Source of the DNA: Bacteroidales bacterium
GTDB taxonomy: Bacteria; Bacteroidota; Bacteroidia; Bacteroidales; UBA3663
Direction: 5' to 3'
Assembly (NCBI GenBank): GCA_017548545.1
Contig: JAFYZW010000135.1
Location: 1-64,000 of the forward strand
DNA: 64,000 nt
The position numbers were made by a program, and so were the translations under genes. Positions 53,234-61,506 of this stretch are shown one piece after another; position 1 is the stretch's first letter, and every line of letters begins with the position of its first letter. The notes beneath the pieces were generated by a model. The model was given only the letters and a program-made list of their open reading frames with translations, did no database searches and had not been told where the DNA came from.

Positions 53234-55258
53234 ATGAAACCTCTCTATATATACCTTCCTTTGTTACTTTTCGCCTTTGCCATTGGCACGCTTCGGGCCG
53301 ATCGTGTGGTGAGCTATGCCCGTGCCGACCAGAACGTCACTCTTGAGTTGGAGTGGGGCCCCTCGAACTACGGCACCATCCAGTGGCAGCAGTCGTTCGA
53401 CGATGGAGCCTCCTGGCAGGACATCACCGGTGCCACCTCGACGTCCTATACCTTCAAGGCTTCGCGCAACGGCCTCTACCGCGCCCATGTCGAGGGCGAC
53501 CCCAGCTGCCCCGCCATCGATGCCGAAAGGGAACTGCGGCTGGTCACCTTCAACTGCGATGTCAACACCGTTTCGGCCAATGGAGCCCAACTCGAAGTTT
53601 CCGATTTGGAGTTGAATGGAGCCGAAGTGGTGGAATATGGTTATGCAGCCTCGTTGTCAGGCTTGGCACGCAACTATCGCCTCATGGCGCGCACCCCTTC
53701 GGGCAACGTCCTCCCCGAGGGCGATATCACCATCGAATGCCATGATCTTTTGCCCAACGAGCGATACAATGTCCGCGTTTATTTCAAGACAGCCGACGGT
53801 TCGCTCATCTTCGGCCCGGGCAAGCTCGTCACCACGCTGGCAGGCCTTCAATGGAGCACCGAGGACTGGATCATCGAAAAGCATGAGCTGCAGGCACGCT
53901 TCTCGATTACGCCATCGGGCACTTATGTCACCGATGTGAAATGTGCCTTTGGCCCTTCGGCCGAACAACTGCAGGAAGTCGAGGTCAACGATTTAGGCAG
54001 CAAGAAGTATGCTTCGGCTTTGCTCACCGGACTGCAGGCTGGCACCGACTATGTGATGCGCATCTCGGCCATGGTCGATGGCGAGGAGCAGGTGCTCACG
54101 CGCACCGTGCGTACCCGCACCGACTACAGCGGTTATGAGGTCGATCAGACCGTCAAGCCCGTCGCCCACAAGATTGTTTGGGACGAGAACCGCACCCTCA
54201 CGCAGCTCAGCCCCGATGGCTTGCACGTCGAATATCCTCGCATCTGCCGCATCGATGCCAACCATCTGTTGCTCAGCTACCATGGTGGAGCCGTCGATCA
54301 CTGGAAGCACAGCTACCTACGCCACAGCTACGACAACGGACTGACTTGGACCGACCCCGTGACAATCTACGATGCCGACAAGTCCTTCCTCGGCAGCGGC
54401 TATTACCGCATCTGCAACCCCGAAATGACGCGTCTGCAGAACGGATGGATACTGCTCAGTGTCGTCGCCAATGCCAACCCCGAGACCAACCAGAATTGCA
54501 AGGTGCTGGCATGCATCAGCAAGGACGGAGGCGAGACGTGGAGCGACCCCATCATCGTAGGTCGCGGCCGCACCTGGGAACCGCAGGTCGTTCAGCTGCC
54601 GGGTGGCGAGCTTGAACTGCTCGTCAGCAGCGAGGCGGCATGGTGGCAGCAAGGTGGCAGCATGTATCAGGAAATCCTCTGTTCGCGCAGCACCGACAAC
54701 GGACAGACCTGGACGGCCTACAAGCGTGCCGCCTACTATCCCCGCCGACGCGACGGCATGCCTGTCTGCACCGTCATGCAGGGCAACAAGGGCCTTTGCT
54801 TCATTATCGAGAGTGTCAACAACGACGTGTCGCCTTACATCGTGCACCGCGACCTCGACGGCGAATGGGATGCCGCCGATTGGGACGGCAAGGCCGATGC
54901 CGACCGTTGGCCCGCCGGCCTCTACGAATCCTTCAGCGGAGCGCCCTATGCTATCCAGCTCCCTACGGGTGAGTTTGTCACCATGGCCCACAACCATCAG
55001 ACGGGTGAAGTGTGGCAGACCAACAGGCCCTGTGTGGTGATGGCCGACAACGAGTGCCGTAACTTTGCACGCCGACAGTATCCGCTCATGCAATGCAACC
55101 AGCTGAAGGGAACGGTAGGCGCCTACTACAACAGCTTCTTCCTCAAGGACGATGACACGCTGTGGCTCCTCATCACCCGTGCCAAGTACGACGGACAGAC
55201 GCGTGTCGATAGCCAGATCATGTACCTCGAAGGAAAGATTGTTCCCCTTGACCAATGA
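53234..55258 (+). CDS. Sialidase-fold exo-hydrolase (GH33/GH93-like)
   Basis: A 674-aa exported protein (signal MKPLYIYLPLLLFAFAIGTLRA). The first part (about 25-300) reads as beta-sandwich domains. The C-terminal six-bladed propeller begins with YPRICRIDANHLLLSYHGG and contains three Asp-box-like turns (SYDNGLTWT, SKDGGETWSD, STDNGQTWTA). Candidate catalytic Glu lie in YRICNPEMTRLQNG and RTWEPQVVQLPGGELELLVSSE, the pattern seen in exo-arabinanase GH93. The RIP motif of true sialidases is RIC here, so sialic acid is less likely than an arabinan-type substrate. It fits the arabinosidase-type enzymes of this PUL. Family placement needs profile comparison. Confidence 0.65.
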   Translation: MKPLYIYLPLLLFAFAIGTLRADRVVSYARADQNVTLELEWGPSNYGTIQWQQSFDDGASWQDITGATSTSYTFKASRNGLYRAHVEGDPSCPAIDAERELRLVTFNCDVNTVSANGAQLEVSDLELNGAEVVEYGYAASLSGLARNYRLMARTPSGNVLPEGDITIECHDLLPNERYNVRVYFKTADGSLIFGPGKLVTTLAGLQWSTEDWIIEKHELQARFSITPSGTYVTDVKCAFGPSAEQLQEVEVNDLGSKKYASALLTGLQAGTDYVMRISAMVDGEEQVLTRTVRTRTDYSGYEVDQTVKPVAHKIVWDENRTLTQLSPDGLHVEYPRICRIDANHLLLSYHGGAVDHWKHSYLRHSYDNGLTWTDPVTIYDADKSFLGSGYYRICNPEMTRLQNGWILLSVVANANPETNQNCKVLACISKDGGETWSDPIIVGRGRTWEPQVVQLPGGELELLVSSEAAWWQQGGSMYQEILCSRSTDNGQTWTAYKRAAYYPRRRDGMPVCTVMQGNKGLCFIIESVNNDVSPYIVHRDLDGEWDAADWDGKADADRWPAGLYESFSGAPYAIQLPTGEFVTMAHNHQTGEVWQTNRPCVVMADNECRNFARRQYPLMQCNQLKGTVGAYYNSFFLKDDDTLWLLITRAKYDGQTRVDSQIMYLEGKIVPLDQ

Positions 55259-55306
55259 TGGCGATACGTTTGAAGATGAATTGAATAACGCACAAATAAC
55301 GAAACG

Positions 55307-57328
55307 ATGAATACAAAATGCATGTTGGCCGCCTTCGTGGCCATGGGCTGCGCCACCCTTGTGCAGGCCACCGGGCTCACACCCTCCTCTACGCTCACGT
55401 TGATTACCCCGGGCAACCCTGCCTGCAGCTATTCCTTGACGGGACGCGAGGGTAGGCTCACGGCAGCACAGCCCCTGCCCGTCACCATCGAGCGACAGGA
55501 GCAATCTGTGGCCGATGGCGTCACCACCATCACCCTGCGCATCACTGCCCAACAGACCATCTATTACAACTACAGCGAGCAGCTCTTGCCCGAAGGTGTC
55601 AGTCACGATGCATGCGATTTCTATATGCCAGGATTCTGGTACCACAGGAATCTGCGTTCGCCCAAGGAAGCACCCTCGTTCCACACCAGCGACAGCTGGC
55701 AGGTGCGCGAGGACCGTCTGTCGGCACCTCTCACTGCCATCCTCGACATGGAGCGCAGTCGATACTACAGCCTGGAACGCACTAATACGGGAACCGATGA
55801 CTGCGTGCTTCAGAACCTCTCGGGCGACGTCATCCTTCCGGGCCACACATCGGTGGGTTCCGTGGGCTTCGAAAATGTCGATGGCCGAGCCGCTTTGGTA
55901 TGTTCCTTCCCTTACGTTGAGGCACCCAAACGCTACATCCGCAAGCTCACGCTGATCGATTCCATCCGTACCTTCCAGAAACTTGCCGCAGGACAGACCG
56001 ACGTGGTGGTATGGACCCTGCGCCAGGGCGAGGCAGCCGACTTTTCGACCTTGGTACAACAGGTGTGGGAGAACAGTTTCGAGGCATACGCTCCACAACC
56101 TTTGGCCGATGCGCCCTATGCCGACGACGACGAGGCGAAGGATGCCCTTTCACCTTTCTTCATCGACAGTTACGTCGATCGCCACGAGTTGAAGTATCTC
56201 TCGGGCATGACGCTGCGTTGCGACGACTGCCTGCCACATGGCGACTACCAGATCGGCTTCGTGGGACGTGTGCTGCTCAATGCCGTCAATGGCCTGGAAT
56301 ATGGCGAAGCACGTGGTCGCAAGGACATCGTCGATGTGGTGAACCGTGTAATCGAAAGCCATCTCACCCACGGCTTTGGCCCCGAAGGCTACTTCCTCGA
56401 GAGTGGCAACCTCGAGCAGGGCTTCTTCGACCCCGTGCTTTCGATACGCCGACAGTCGGAGGGTATCTTCGCTATGCTCTACTACCTCCGCAACGAACAG
56501 CGCCAGGGCCGCAGTCACCCCGAATGGGAGGCACGCATTCGCCGCGTATGCGATAACCTCGTTGCCCTGCAGCAGCCCGATGGTTCATTTCCACGCAAGT
56601 TCACAGCCGACGGCAAGACTGTCGATGCCTCGGGTGGCAGCACACCTTCTGTGACTGCACCCCTCGTCATGGCCTATCGTTACTTCAAGAAGGACAATCG
56701 CAAGTACCTCGACTGCGCACGTCGCAGTGCTGCCTACCTCGAGCGTGAGATCATCGACAAGGCCGACTATTTCTCTTCGACCCTCGATGCCAACTGCGAG
56801 GACAAGGAGGCAGCCCTAGCAGCAGCCACAGCGACCTACTACATGACTCTTGTCACCACCAAGGCCGAACGTCAACACTACGTCGAGCTTTGCCGCAAGG
56901 CCACCTATTTCTGCCTCTCATGGTATTATCTGTGGGATGTACCCTTTGCACAAGGTCAGATGCTGGGTGACTTGGACTTCCATTCGCGCGGATGGGGCAA
57001 CGTCTCGGTCGAGAACAATCACATCGACGTCTTCGTCTTCGAATTTGCAGGCATTCTTCGTGCCATGGCCCGCGAGTGCAACGAACCTCGTTTTGCGACG
57101 ATGGCCGACGTAATCCGTTCATCGATGTTGCAGCTCATGCCCGCCCCTGGCCGAATGTGCGGCATCGGAAAGGCGGGCTTCTATCCCGAGGTGGTGCAGC
57201 ACACCCATTGGGATTACGGTCGCAATGGCAAGGGTTTCTACAACGATATCTTTGCTCCCGGCTGGACAGTCGCCTCACTTTGGCAGCTTCTTAGCCCGAA
57301 TCGTGTGGCTGAATTCTTTGAAAAGTAA
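55307..57328 (+). CDS. Exported alpha/alpha-barrel protein of unknown family
   Basis: A 673-aa exported protein (signal MNTKCMLAAFVAMGCATLVQA). The N-terminal domain (about 25-270) is a beta-sandwich with VADGVTTITLRITAQQTIYYNYSEQLL and the conserved-looking DFYMPGFWYHRNLRSPKEAPSFHTSDSWQ. The second part (about 285-673) is helical with repeated helix pairs, reading as an (alpha/alpha)6 barrel: NRVIESHLTHGFGPEGYFLESG, LVALQQPDGSFPRKF, GGSTPSVTAPLVMAYRYF, DLDFHSRGWGNVSVENNHIDVFVFEFAGIL, HWDYGRNGKGFYNDIFAPGW. Such barrels occur in many glycoside hydrolases and lyases; Asp/Glu in SFPRKF-, SVENNHIDVFV and FAPGW-type segments could be catalytic. I do not recognise the family. Final gene of the PUL, next to a large palindrome. 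Confidence 0.6.
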   Translation: MNTKCMLAAFVAMGCATLVQATGLTPSSTLTLITPGNPACSYSLTGREGRLTAAQPLPVTIERQEQSVADGVTTITLRITAQQTIYYNYSEQLLPEGVSHDACDFYMPGFWYHRNLRSPKEAPSFHTSDSWQVREDRLSAPLTAILDMERSRYYSLERTNTGTDDCVLQNLSGDVILPGHTSVGSVGFENVDGRAALVCSFPYVEAPKRYIRKLTLIDSIRTFQKLAAGQTDVVVWTLRQGEAADFSTLVQQVWENSFEAYAPQPLADAPYADDDEAKDALSPFFIDSYVDRHELKYLSGMTLRCDDCLPHGDYQIGFVGRVLLNAVNGLEYGEARGRKDIVDVVNRVIESHLTHGFGPEGYFLESGNLEQGFFDPVLSIRRQSEGIFAMLYYLRNEQRQGRSHPEWEARIRRVCDNLVALQQPDGSFPRKFTADGKTVDASGGSTPSVTAPLVMAYRYFKKDNRKYLDCARRSAAYLEREIIDKADYFSSTLDANCEDKEAALAAATATYYMTLVTTKAERQHYVELCRKATYFCLSWYYLWDVPFAQGQMLGDLDFHSRGWGNVSVENNHIDVFVFEFAGILRAMARECNEPRFATMADVIRSSMLQLMPAPGRMCGIGKAGFYPEVVQHTHWDYGRNGKGFYNDIFAPGWTVASLWQLLSPNRVAEFFEK

Positions 57329-57340
57329 TTTCATAATAGA

Positions 57341-57740
57341 GGAAGCACTCTGTCGGCCGACAGAGTGCTTCCGCAATTTGATAAAGTACTCTGGCGGCCG
57401 TCAGAGTGCTTGCGCGATTTGATAGAGCATTATGACGCGCGACAGAGTACTTCCGCAATCTGATAGAGCACTCTGACGCGCGACATAATGCTTCCGCGAT
57501 CTGATGGAGAACTCTGACGCGCGACATAATGCTTGCTGTGATCTGATAGAGCACTCTGACGGGCGACATAATGCTTCCGCGATCTGATAGAGCACTCTGA
57601 CGGGCGACATAATGCTTCCGCGATTTGATAGAGCACTCTGACGGGCGACATAATGCTTCCGCACTCTGATGGAGCACTCTGACGGGCGACATAATGCTTC
57701 CGCAATCTGATAGAGCACTACGACGGCCGACAGAGTGCTC
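57341..57740. repeat. Ten-unit 41-bp palindromic tandem repeat array
   Basis: Units start at 57344, 57385, 57426, 57467, 57508, 57550, 57591, 57632, 57673 and 57714; all are 41 bp except the fifth (42). Each has a left arm, a CGnCG centre, a right arm and a TTCCGCGATCTGATAG-like linker. The first is a perfect 32-bp palindrome (57341-57372). Central units have left arm GCACTCTG and right arm CATAATGC, the third has left arm GCATTATG. Two arm types, paired between neighbours, indicate a structured element. Confidence 0.9.
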
Positions 57741-57862
57741 TATGACGTAGAAGATCGATAGTTTGTAATCGCAACCGTCTTTCCGCCGAAGGATAATCAC
57801 CGGTCCTAAATACAGAAAAGCATTTTCAAATTTATCATTCAAAGTCGGGCAAGCCCTAACAA

Positions 57863-57907
57863 AATGCGGAAACGCGTCCACTATGTGACGCGTTTCCGCA
57901 TTGTTTT
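57863..57907 (+). terminator. Strong hairpin with T-run
   Basis: Sixteen-bp perfect arms (AATGCGGAAACGCGTC at 57863-57878 and its complement at 57887-57902), 8-base loop, followed by GTTTTT. It ends the region after the 41-bp array and could terminate transcripts from the PUL. Confidence 0.8.
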
Positions 57908-57923
57908 TCGTGGACAATTACTG

Positions 57924-58142
57924 ATGAAATTGCTTGTAGATATCGTTTTTGCAACCGTGTTGCAAAGCATTATTTGTACCTTTGCCGATTGTCTCGCCCG
58001 AACCGTCATGACCCGCATGGGATGGTTTACGCCATCCTTCGATACTGCCGACGATGTGAAGCACAGGCTGGAGCCGCACTACGATATTCTCGACTTCCAC
58101 GTAGAAGGTGCTATGCTGTATTTCAGGGCAAGAAAGAGATAA
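57924..58142 (+). CDS. Possible 72-aa small protein, uncertain
   Basis: From the ATG at 57924: MKLLVDIVFATVLQSIICTF opens a hydrophobic stretch of about 20 residues, followed by a charged part (DTADDVKHRLEPHYDILDFHVEGAMLYFRARKR). It could be a small membrane-anchored protein, but there is no recognisable family, it stands alone between repeats and begins only 16 bases after a terminator-like hairpin. A TACCTTTG (57977-57984) inside it might instead be a promoter-like sequence by chance. Confidence 0.3.
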   Translation: MKLLVDIVFATVLQSIICTFADCLARTVMTRMGWFTPSFDTADDVKHRLEPHYDILDFHVEGAMLYFRARKR

Positions 58143-58183
58143 GGTGTCGGAAAAATAAAAAAATAAAATATAAAAGACTCATG

Positions 58184-58373
58184 TTTCGCAAATGCTCAAC
58201 TTGATGGATATTAAGGGATTTTTGGGGATATTAAGGGATATTAGGTGACGTCCCCTTCGCCTGTTGAGATTGGGGGCCAAGAAAGTCACGTCCGAGAGAA
58301 ACGTCCCTAAAAATCCCTTAATGTCCTTTAGAATCCCTTAGAATCCTCAACTTTCGCATTTGCGAAAGTTGAG
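58184..58373. repeat. 190-bp inverted-repeat element ending in a perfect palindrome
   Basis: TTTCGCAAATGC at 58184-58195 recurs inverted at the right end. Inner parts also match when complemented (ATTAAGGGATTTTTGGGGA left, ATTAAGGGATTTTTAGGGA right). The right end is a perfect 28-bp palindrome (58346-58373, CTCAACTTTCGCA with loop TT). No open reading frame inside; it resembles a non-autonomous repetitive element. Confidence 0.65.
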
Positions 58374-58537
58374 TAAAAGATAAATTTTATTTCGTCATCT
58401 GACTTCTTAATGTACTCCCCTAAATAAAGTTGACTGGTAGTTCAGCTTTAGATTGTTGACTTTCTCAAACTTCGTCACAAGTGGAGAAGCCGCTCTTTTC
58501 CTGAGAATATGGATAATTTCACCATGCAAAAACAAAA
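58374..58537. other. Spacer without recognisable gene
   Basis: AT-rich stretch between the inverted-repeat element and the hydrolase terminator. I see no gene, promoter consensus or repeat in it. Confidence 0.5.
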
Positions 58538-58573
58538 GCCGCCAACGCCCCACCACGGGAGCCTGTTGGCGGC
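58538..58573 (-). terminator. Terminator after the hydrolase operon
   Basis: GCCGCCAAC (58538-58546) pairs with GTTGGCGGC (58565-58573); on the minus strand the stem is followed by TTTTGTTTTTG. It lies 32 bases past the hydrolase stop. Confidence 0.8.
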
Positions 58574-58604
58574 TACCTTTGTGCCTATTCTTTCCAGAGC
58601 GTGA

Positions 58605-59705
58605 TTATTTGAGATACTGTGTGAAGAATGCTTCTACCTTATCCCAAGGAATGTAGTTGCCCTTGCCGCCGTCGTAGAGATCACAATGTGAGGCACCGGG
58701 GATGATGAGCAACTGCTTGTTCTCTGGCACGGGGTTGGGTTTGCCTACGAAATTGTAGCCTTCAGTCTTGCCTTCCACCATATACTTATAGGCAGCCTCG
58801 CCAAAGTAGCGCGAGTGAGCCTTTTCGCCGTGCATTACCATTACGGCAGAGCGGATCTCGTTGATGTAGTAGAGGAAACGGGCGTTGGCGTAGCCTAAAG
58901 TGCCGATGACGCGCCAGCCGTCGCCAGAGTTGCCGCTGCGGGCATGGAAGCCTCTTTCAGTTTTATAGTAGTCGTGATAGTCCTTCAGGAACTGAGGGGC
59001 CTCGGCGGGCACAGAGTCCATCACACCACCTGCCATTGCCTTGGGGTCGGCCAGGCGCTGCTTCGATAGTGCCTCACGAGCCGCGTGGCGCGACTCTTCC
59101 TTGTCCTCGCTGTCGAAGTAGCCGTTGCCGCTGACGCGGCTCATGTCGTACATCGTGCTGGCAAGGGTGGCCTTGATACGAGTGTCGGCAGCGGCAGCGT
59201 TCAAGGCGATGCCTCCCCATCCGCAGATACCGATGATGCCAATCTTCTCGGCATCTACATTTTCCAGTTTCGACAGGAAATCGACGGCAGCCATAAAGTC
59301 CTCGGTGTTGATGTCGGGCGATGCCGTGCGACGGGGCTCACCGCTACTCTCACCAGTATAAGACGGATCGAAGGCCAGCGTCACAAAACCGCGCTCTGCC
59401 ATCGTCTGGGCATAGAGCCCGCTGCACTGTTCCTTCACGGCTCCGAAGGGGCCGCTCACGGCGATGGCCGCCAGCTTGCCCTCAGCATTCTTAGGGGTAT
59501 AGAGGTCGGCAGCCAGTGTCAGGCCATACTGTGTCTCGAACGTCACCTTCTGGTGGTTCACCTTCTCGCTCTGCGGGAACGTCTTGTCCCACTCCTGTGT
59601 CAATTCCAATTTCTGCATATTCTCTTCTGTTTTAATTTGTTTGTTACTGTTGTTACATGCCGTCAGCACTCCCAATGCGAGCATGGCTAATAATACCTTC
59701 TTCAT
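58605..59705 (-). CDS. Alpha/beta hydrolase lipoprotein with Cys nucleophile (dienelactone-hydrolase-like)
   Basis: A 366-aa lipoprotein (Cys17 in LGVLTAC). The alpha/beta-hydrolase core has GICGWGG with Cys161 at the nucleophile elbow, as in dienelactone hydrolases, instead of Ser. ADLYTPKNAEGKLAAIAVSGPFGAVKEQ and the acid/His part near the end (IPGASHCDLYDG) complete the triad. It likely hydrolyses a small ester or lactone. Its start overlaps the stop of the upstream gene by 4 bases (59702-59705), so translation is coupled. Part of an accessory operon with a cyclophilin-like and a carboxymuconolactone-decarboxylase/cupin protein, possibly for detoxifying aromatic or reactive carbonyl compounds. 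Confidence 0.82.
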   Translation of the reverse strand: MKKVLLAMLALGVLTACNNSNKQIKTEENMQKLELTQEWDKTFPQSEKVNHQKVTFETQYGLTLAADLYTPKNAEGKLAAIAVSGPFGAVKEQCSGLYAQTMAERGFVTLAFDPSYTGESSGEPRRTASPDINTEDFMAAVDFLSKLENVDAEKIGIIGICGWGGIALNAAAADTRIKATLASTMYDMSRVSGNGYFDSEDKEESRHAAREALSKQRLADPKAMAGGVMDSVPAEAPQFLKDYHDYYKTERGFHARSGNSGDGWRVIGTLGYANARFLYYINEIRSAVMVMHGEKAHSRYFGEAAYKYMVEGKTEGYNFVGKPNPVPENKQLLIIPGASHCDLYDGGKGNYIPWDKVEAFFTQYLK

Positions 59706-60298
59706 CTTATTATCTTTTTACCGTCGCGAATCACGATACCCTTTTGTCCGGCCTTTGCCAGACGGCCATCGAGGGTGTAGCATTCACTTCTTACCTCATC
59801 CATCTTCCTTCTTACATCACTGATGCCCGTGGTCTTGTCAGTGAGCGAGAGCGTAACGGTGACGCTGCCGCTACCGGCCTTGACAAAGTCCTTCACCTGC
59901 TGCTGTGTCATGCCGTCGAGCTTGCCGATGCGGGTGAAGTCCCATGAGTTCTGTGCGTAGTAGATGCAGAGCGCGCTGCCCTGATAGAGGATGAGGTCGC
60001 CCGGCTCGGTGACGATCTGCTCGTTGTTCTGCGGGAACGAGTAGCCCAGTGCGCCCACCTTCTCGAAGCTGCCGTAGTCGCTTGCCTCGTAGGTGATGTC
60101 GCCCTGCTGCAGCTGTGCCACCAGGGCCTGTGTAGATGAGTTGCTGACCAGCGTCGCCGACTTGGTGACGCCGCCGATGGTGATGTAGAGTTTCGGCATA
60201 TCGCTATTGTTTGTTTCGTTTGTATTCGCCTTGGCTTCTTCGCTTGTGCAGCCCGTCATGAACAGGGCCGTCAGCATCGTAATCAGTATTTTCTTCAT
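59702..60298 (-). CDS. Cyclophilin-like fold lipoprotein
   Basis: A 198-aa lipoprotein (MKKILITMLTALFMTGC, Cys17). The central domain (about 30-150, KLYITIGGVTKSATLVSNSSTQALVAQL, VGALGYSFPQNNEQIVTEPGDLILYQGSALCIYYAQNSWDFTRIGKL) matches the cyclophilin-like family of small conserved proteins (PF18050 type), often found beside flavodoxins or alpha/beta hydrolases. The C-terminal tail (ECYTLDGRLAKAGQKGIVIRDGKKIIR) is like the short sorting tails of secreted Prevotella proteins. No enzyme activity is known. It sits between the decarboxylase-cupin gene (32 bases upstream) and the hydrolase (overlapping), clearly one operon. Confidence 0.75.
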   Translation of the reverse strand: MKKILITMLTALFMTGCTSEEAKANTNETNNSDMPKLYITIGGVTKSATLVSNSSTQALVAQLQQGDITYEASDYGSFEKVGALGYSFPQNNEQIVTEPGDLILYQGSALCIYYAQNSWDFTRIGKLDGMTQQQVKDFVKAGSGSVTVTLSLTDKTTGISDVRRKMDEVRSECYTLDGRLAKAGQKGIVIRDGKKIIR

Positions 60299-60330
60299 AT
60301 TTTTAGCGTCTTGGAAGTCCTAAAAAATAA

Positions 60331-61350
60331 CTATTTCAGTTTGTTGTACTCGTCATCCTCCACGGGGCCGAGCCATTCGGTGGAAGAGCCTTCTTCCTCG
60401 CGGGTGTTATAGGTGAGGTGCTGGAACCATGAGTCGCGGGCGGCTCCGTGCCAGTGCTTGGTGTCGGCGGGGATGGCGACTACGGTGCCGGGGGTCATCT
60501 CCAGGGGTTCCTTGCCCTCCTCGACATACCAGCCGCGACCGCTGACGCAGATGAGCACCTGGATGTGCTTGTGGTGTATGTGCCAGTTGTTGCGGCAGCC
60601 GGGCTCGAAGGTGACGTTGACGGGACCGCCCTTCATGGTGTCCATGAGTGCCAGGTAGCTGTTGCCGATGAAGAACTTGGCGTACTGGGTGTTGAGCATG
60701 CCCTTGGGCCACGTACCGCGCAGCGTGTAGCCCTCGCTGTTGAGCCAGGCGCAGAGCTCATCGACCTGCTCCGGGGTGTTGCCCATGTTCACCGCACCGC
60801 CCTTGTGGGCAGCCAGTTGCGGAGCCACACCGTCCATTCCCATCAGGGCTGCCACCGTCACCAGTTCGCGGTCGGCAGGCGACAGCTGGTCGCTGGCGAA
60901 GATGTCGCCGAAGAGGTGGGTCTTCAGGTAGTAGTCGTCCTGCGGACAGAACTCGAAGTTGAACTCACGGCCCGAGAGCTGCGTCTGGTTCTTCTTGCCC
61001 AGTTCGTAGGCTCGGCGTGCATCGTCCCATTCAGCGGGGCGCGTCCAGGGCTTGCCCTCCTGCCAATGGGCGTCGGTGTTGGTCTGCAGCACCTTGCCCA
61101 GCACGCCCAGCGCATTCAGCGAGCGCGGGAATCCCGTGTAGGCATATAGCTGTGAGAAGGCCTCCTTCAGCTCGTTGATGGTTACTCCGCCATCGAGCGC
61201 CGCCTTCACGGCAGGCTCCAGACGATTCATATCTCCCTGTGCCATCAGGCAGGCACATGCTGCCAGATGCTTTTGACGCTCGGTCAGCGTCTGACTGTTA
61301 ACTGTTGTCATTGTCATTACTGCAATTAAAATTGTTATTATTCTTTTCAT
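60331..61350 (-). CDS. Carboxymuconolactone decarboxylase / cupin fusion, exported
   Basis: A 339-aa protein with signal peptide (MKRIITILIAVMTMTTVNSQ). Two carboxymuconolactone-decarboxylase-like repeats: residues about 22-105 (ERQKHLAACACLMAQGDMNRLEPAVKAALDGGVTINELKEAFSQLYAYTGFPRSL) and about 115-215 (SPADRELVTVAALMGMDGVAPQLAAHKGGAVNMGNTPEQVDEL). A cupin (about 230-335) follows with NNWHIHHKHIQVLICVSGRGWYVEE and IPADTKHWHGA, supplying His ligands for a metal. The export signal is unusual for this mainly cytoplasmic family. First gene of the operon, divergent from an AraC regulator. Reaction unknown; related fusions are annotated as lactone or peroxide-related enzymes. Confidence 0.82.
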   Translation of the reverse strand: MKRIITILIAVMTMTTVNSQTLTERQKHLAACACLMAQGDMNRLEPAVKAALDGGVTINELKEAFSQLYAYTGFPRSLNALGVLGKVLQTNTDAHWQEGKPWTRPAEWDDARRAYELGKKNQTQLSGREFNFEFCPQDDYYLKTHLFGDIFASDQLSPADRELVTVAALMGMDGVAPQLAAHKGGAVNMGNTPEQVDELCAWLNSEGYTLRGTWPKGMLNTQYAKFFIGNSYLALMDTMKGGPVNVTFEPGCRNNWHIHHKHIQVLICVSGRGWYVEEGKEPLEMTPGTVVAIPADTKHWHGAARDSWFQHLTYNTREEEGSSTEWLGPVEDDEYNKLK

Positions 61351-61376
61351 TTTTGTTTTGTTTATGAATCACGCCG

Positions 61377-61480
61377 CAAAGGTACGGCGATTTTCGCATT
61401 CTTCTGTTACGAAAAACCGCCATTATATGTAGAAAATCGGAAGAAGATGCAAATAATTCAAGAATTTTATGTATTTTTGC
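61377..61480. promoter_or_regulatory. Divergent promoter region of the accessory operon and its AraC gene
   Basis: TACCTTTG on the minus strand (61384-61377) precedes the decarboxylase-cupin gene by 26 bases; TATTTTTG on the plus strand (61473-61480) precedes the AraC gene by 26 bases. Neither has a clear TTTG at -33. The AraC protein probably binds in the roughly 90 bases between them. Confidence 0.5.
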
Positions 61481-61506
61481 ACCGCAAACAAGAAATCTGA
61501 ACAGTT

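Noticed and set aside
54317-56098. 593-codon minus-strand frame across the sialidase-fold and alpha/alpha-barrel genes
   Set aside because: It spans two well-supported genes on the other strand and has no recognisable domain or signal.
57341-57740. CRISPR array
   Set aside because: The sequence between palindromes is itself repeated, there are no unique spacers, and no cas gene lies in the window.
57291-57917. 208-codon minus-strand gene through the 41-bp array
   Set aside because: It arises because the repeat unit has no minus-strand stop; no start context, signal or family. Kept only as a finding.
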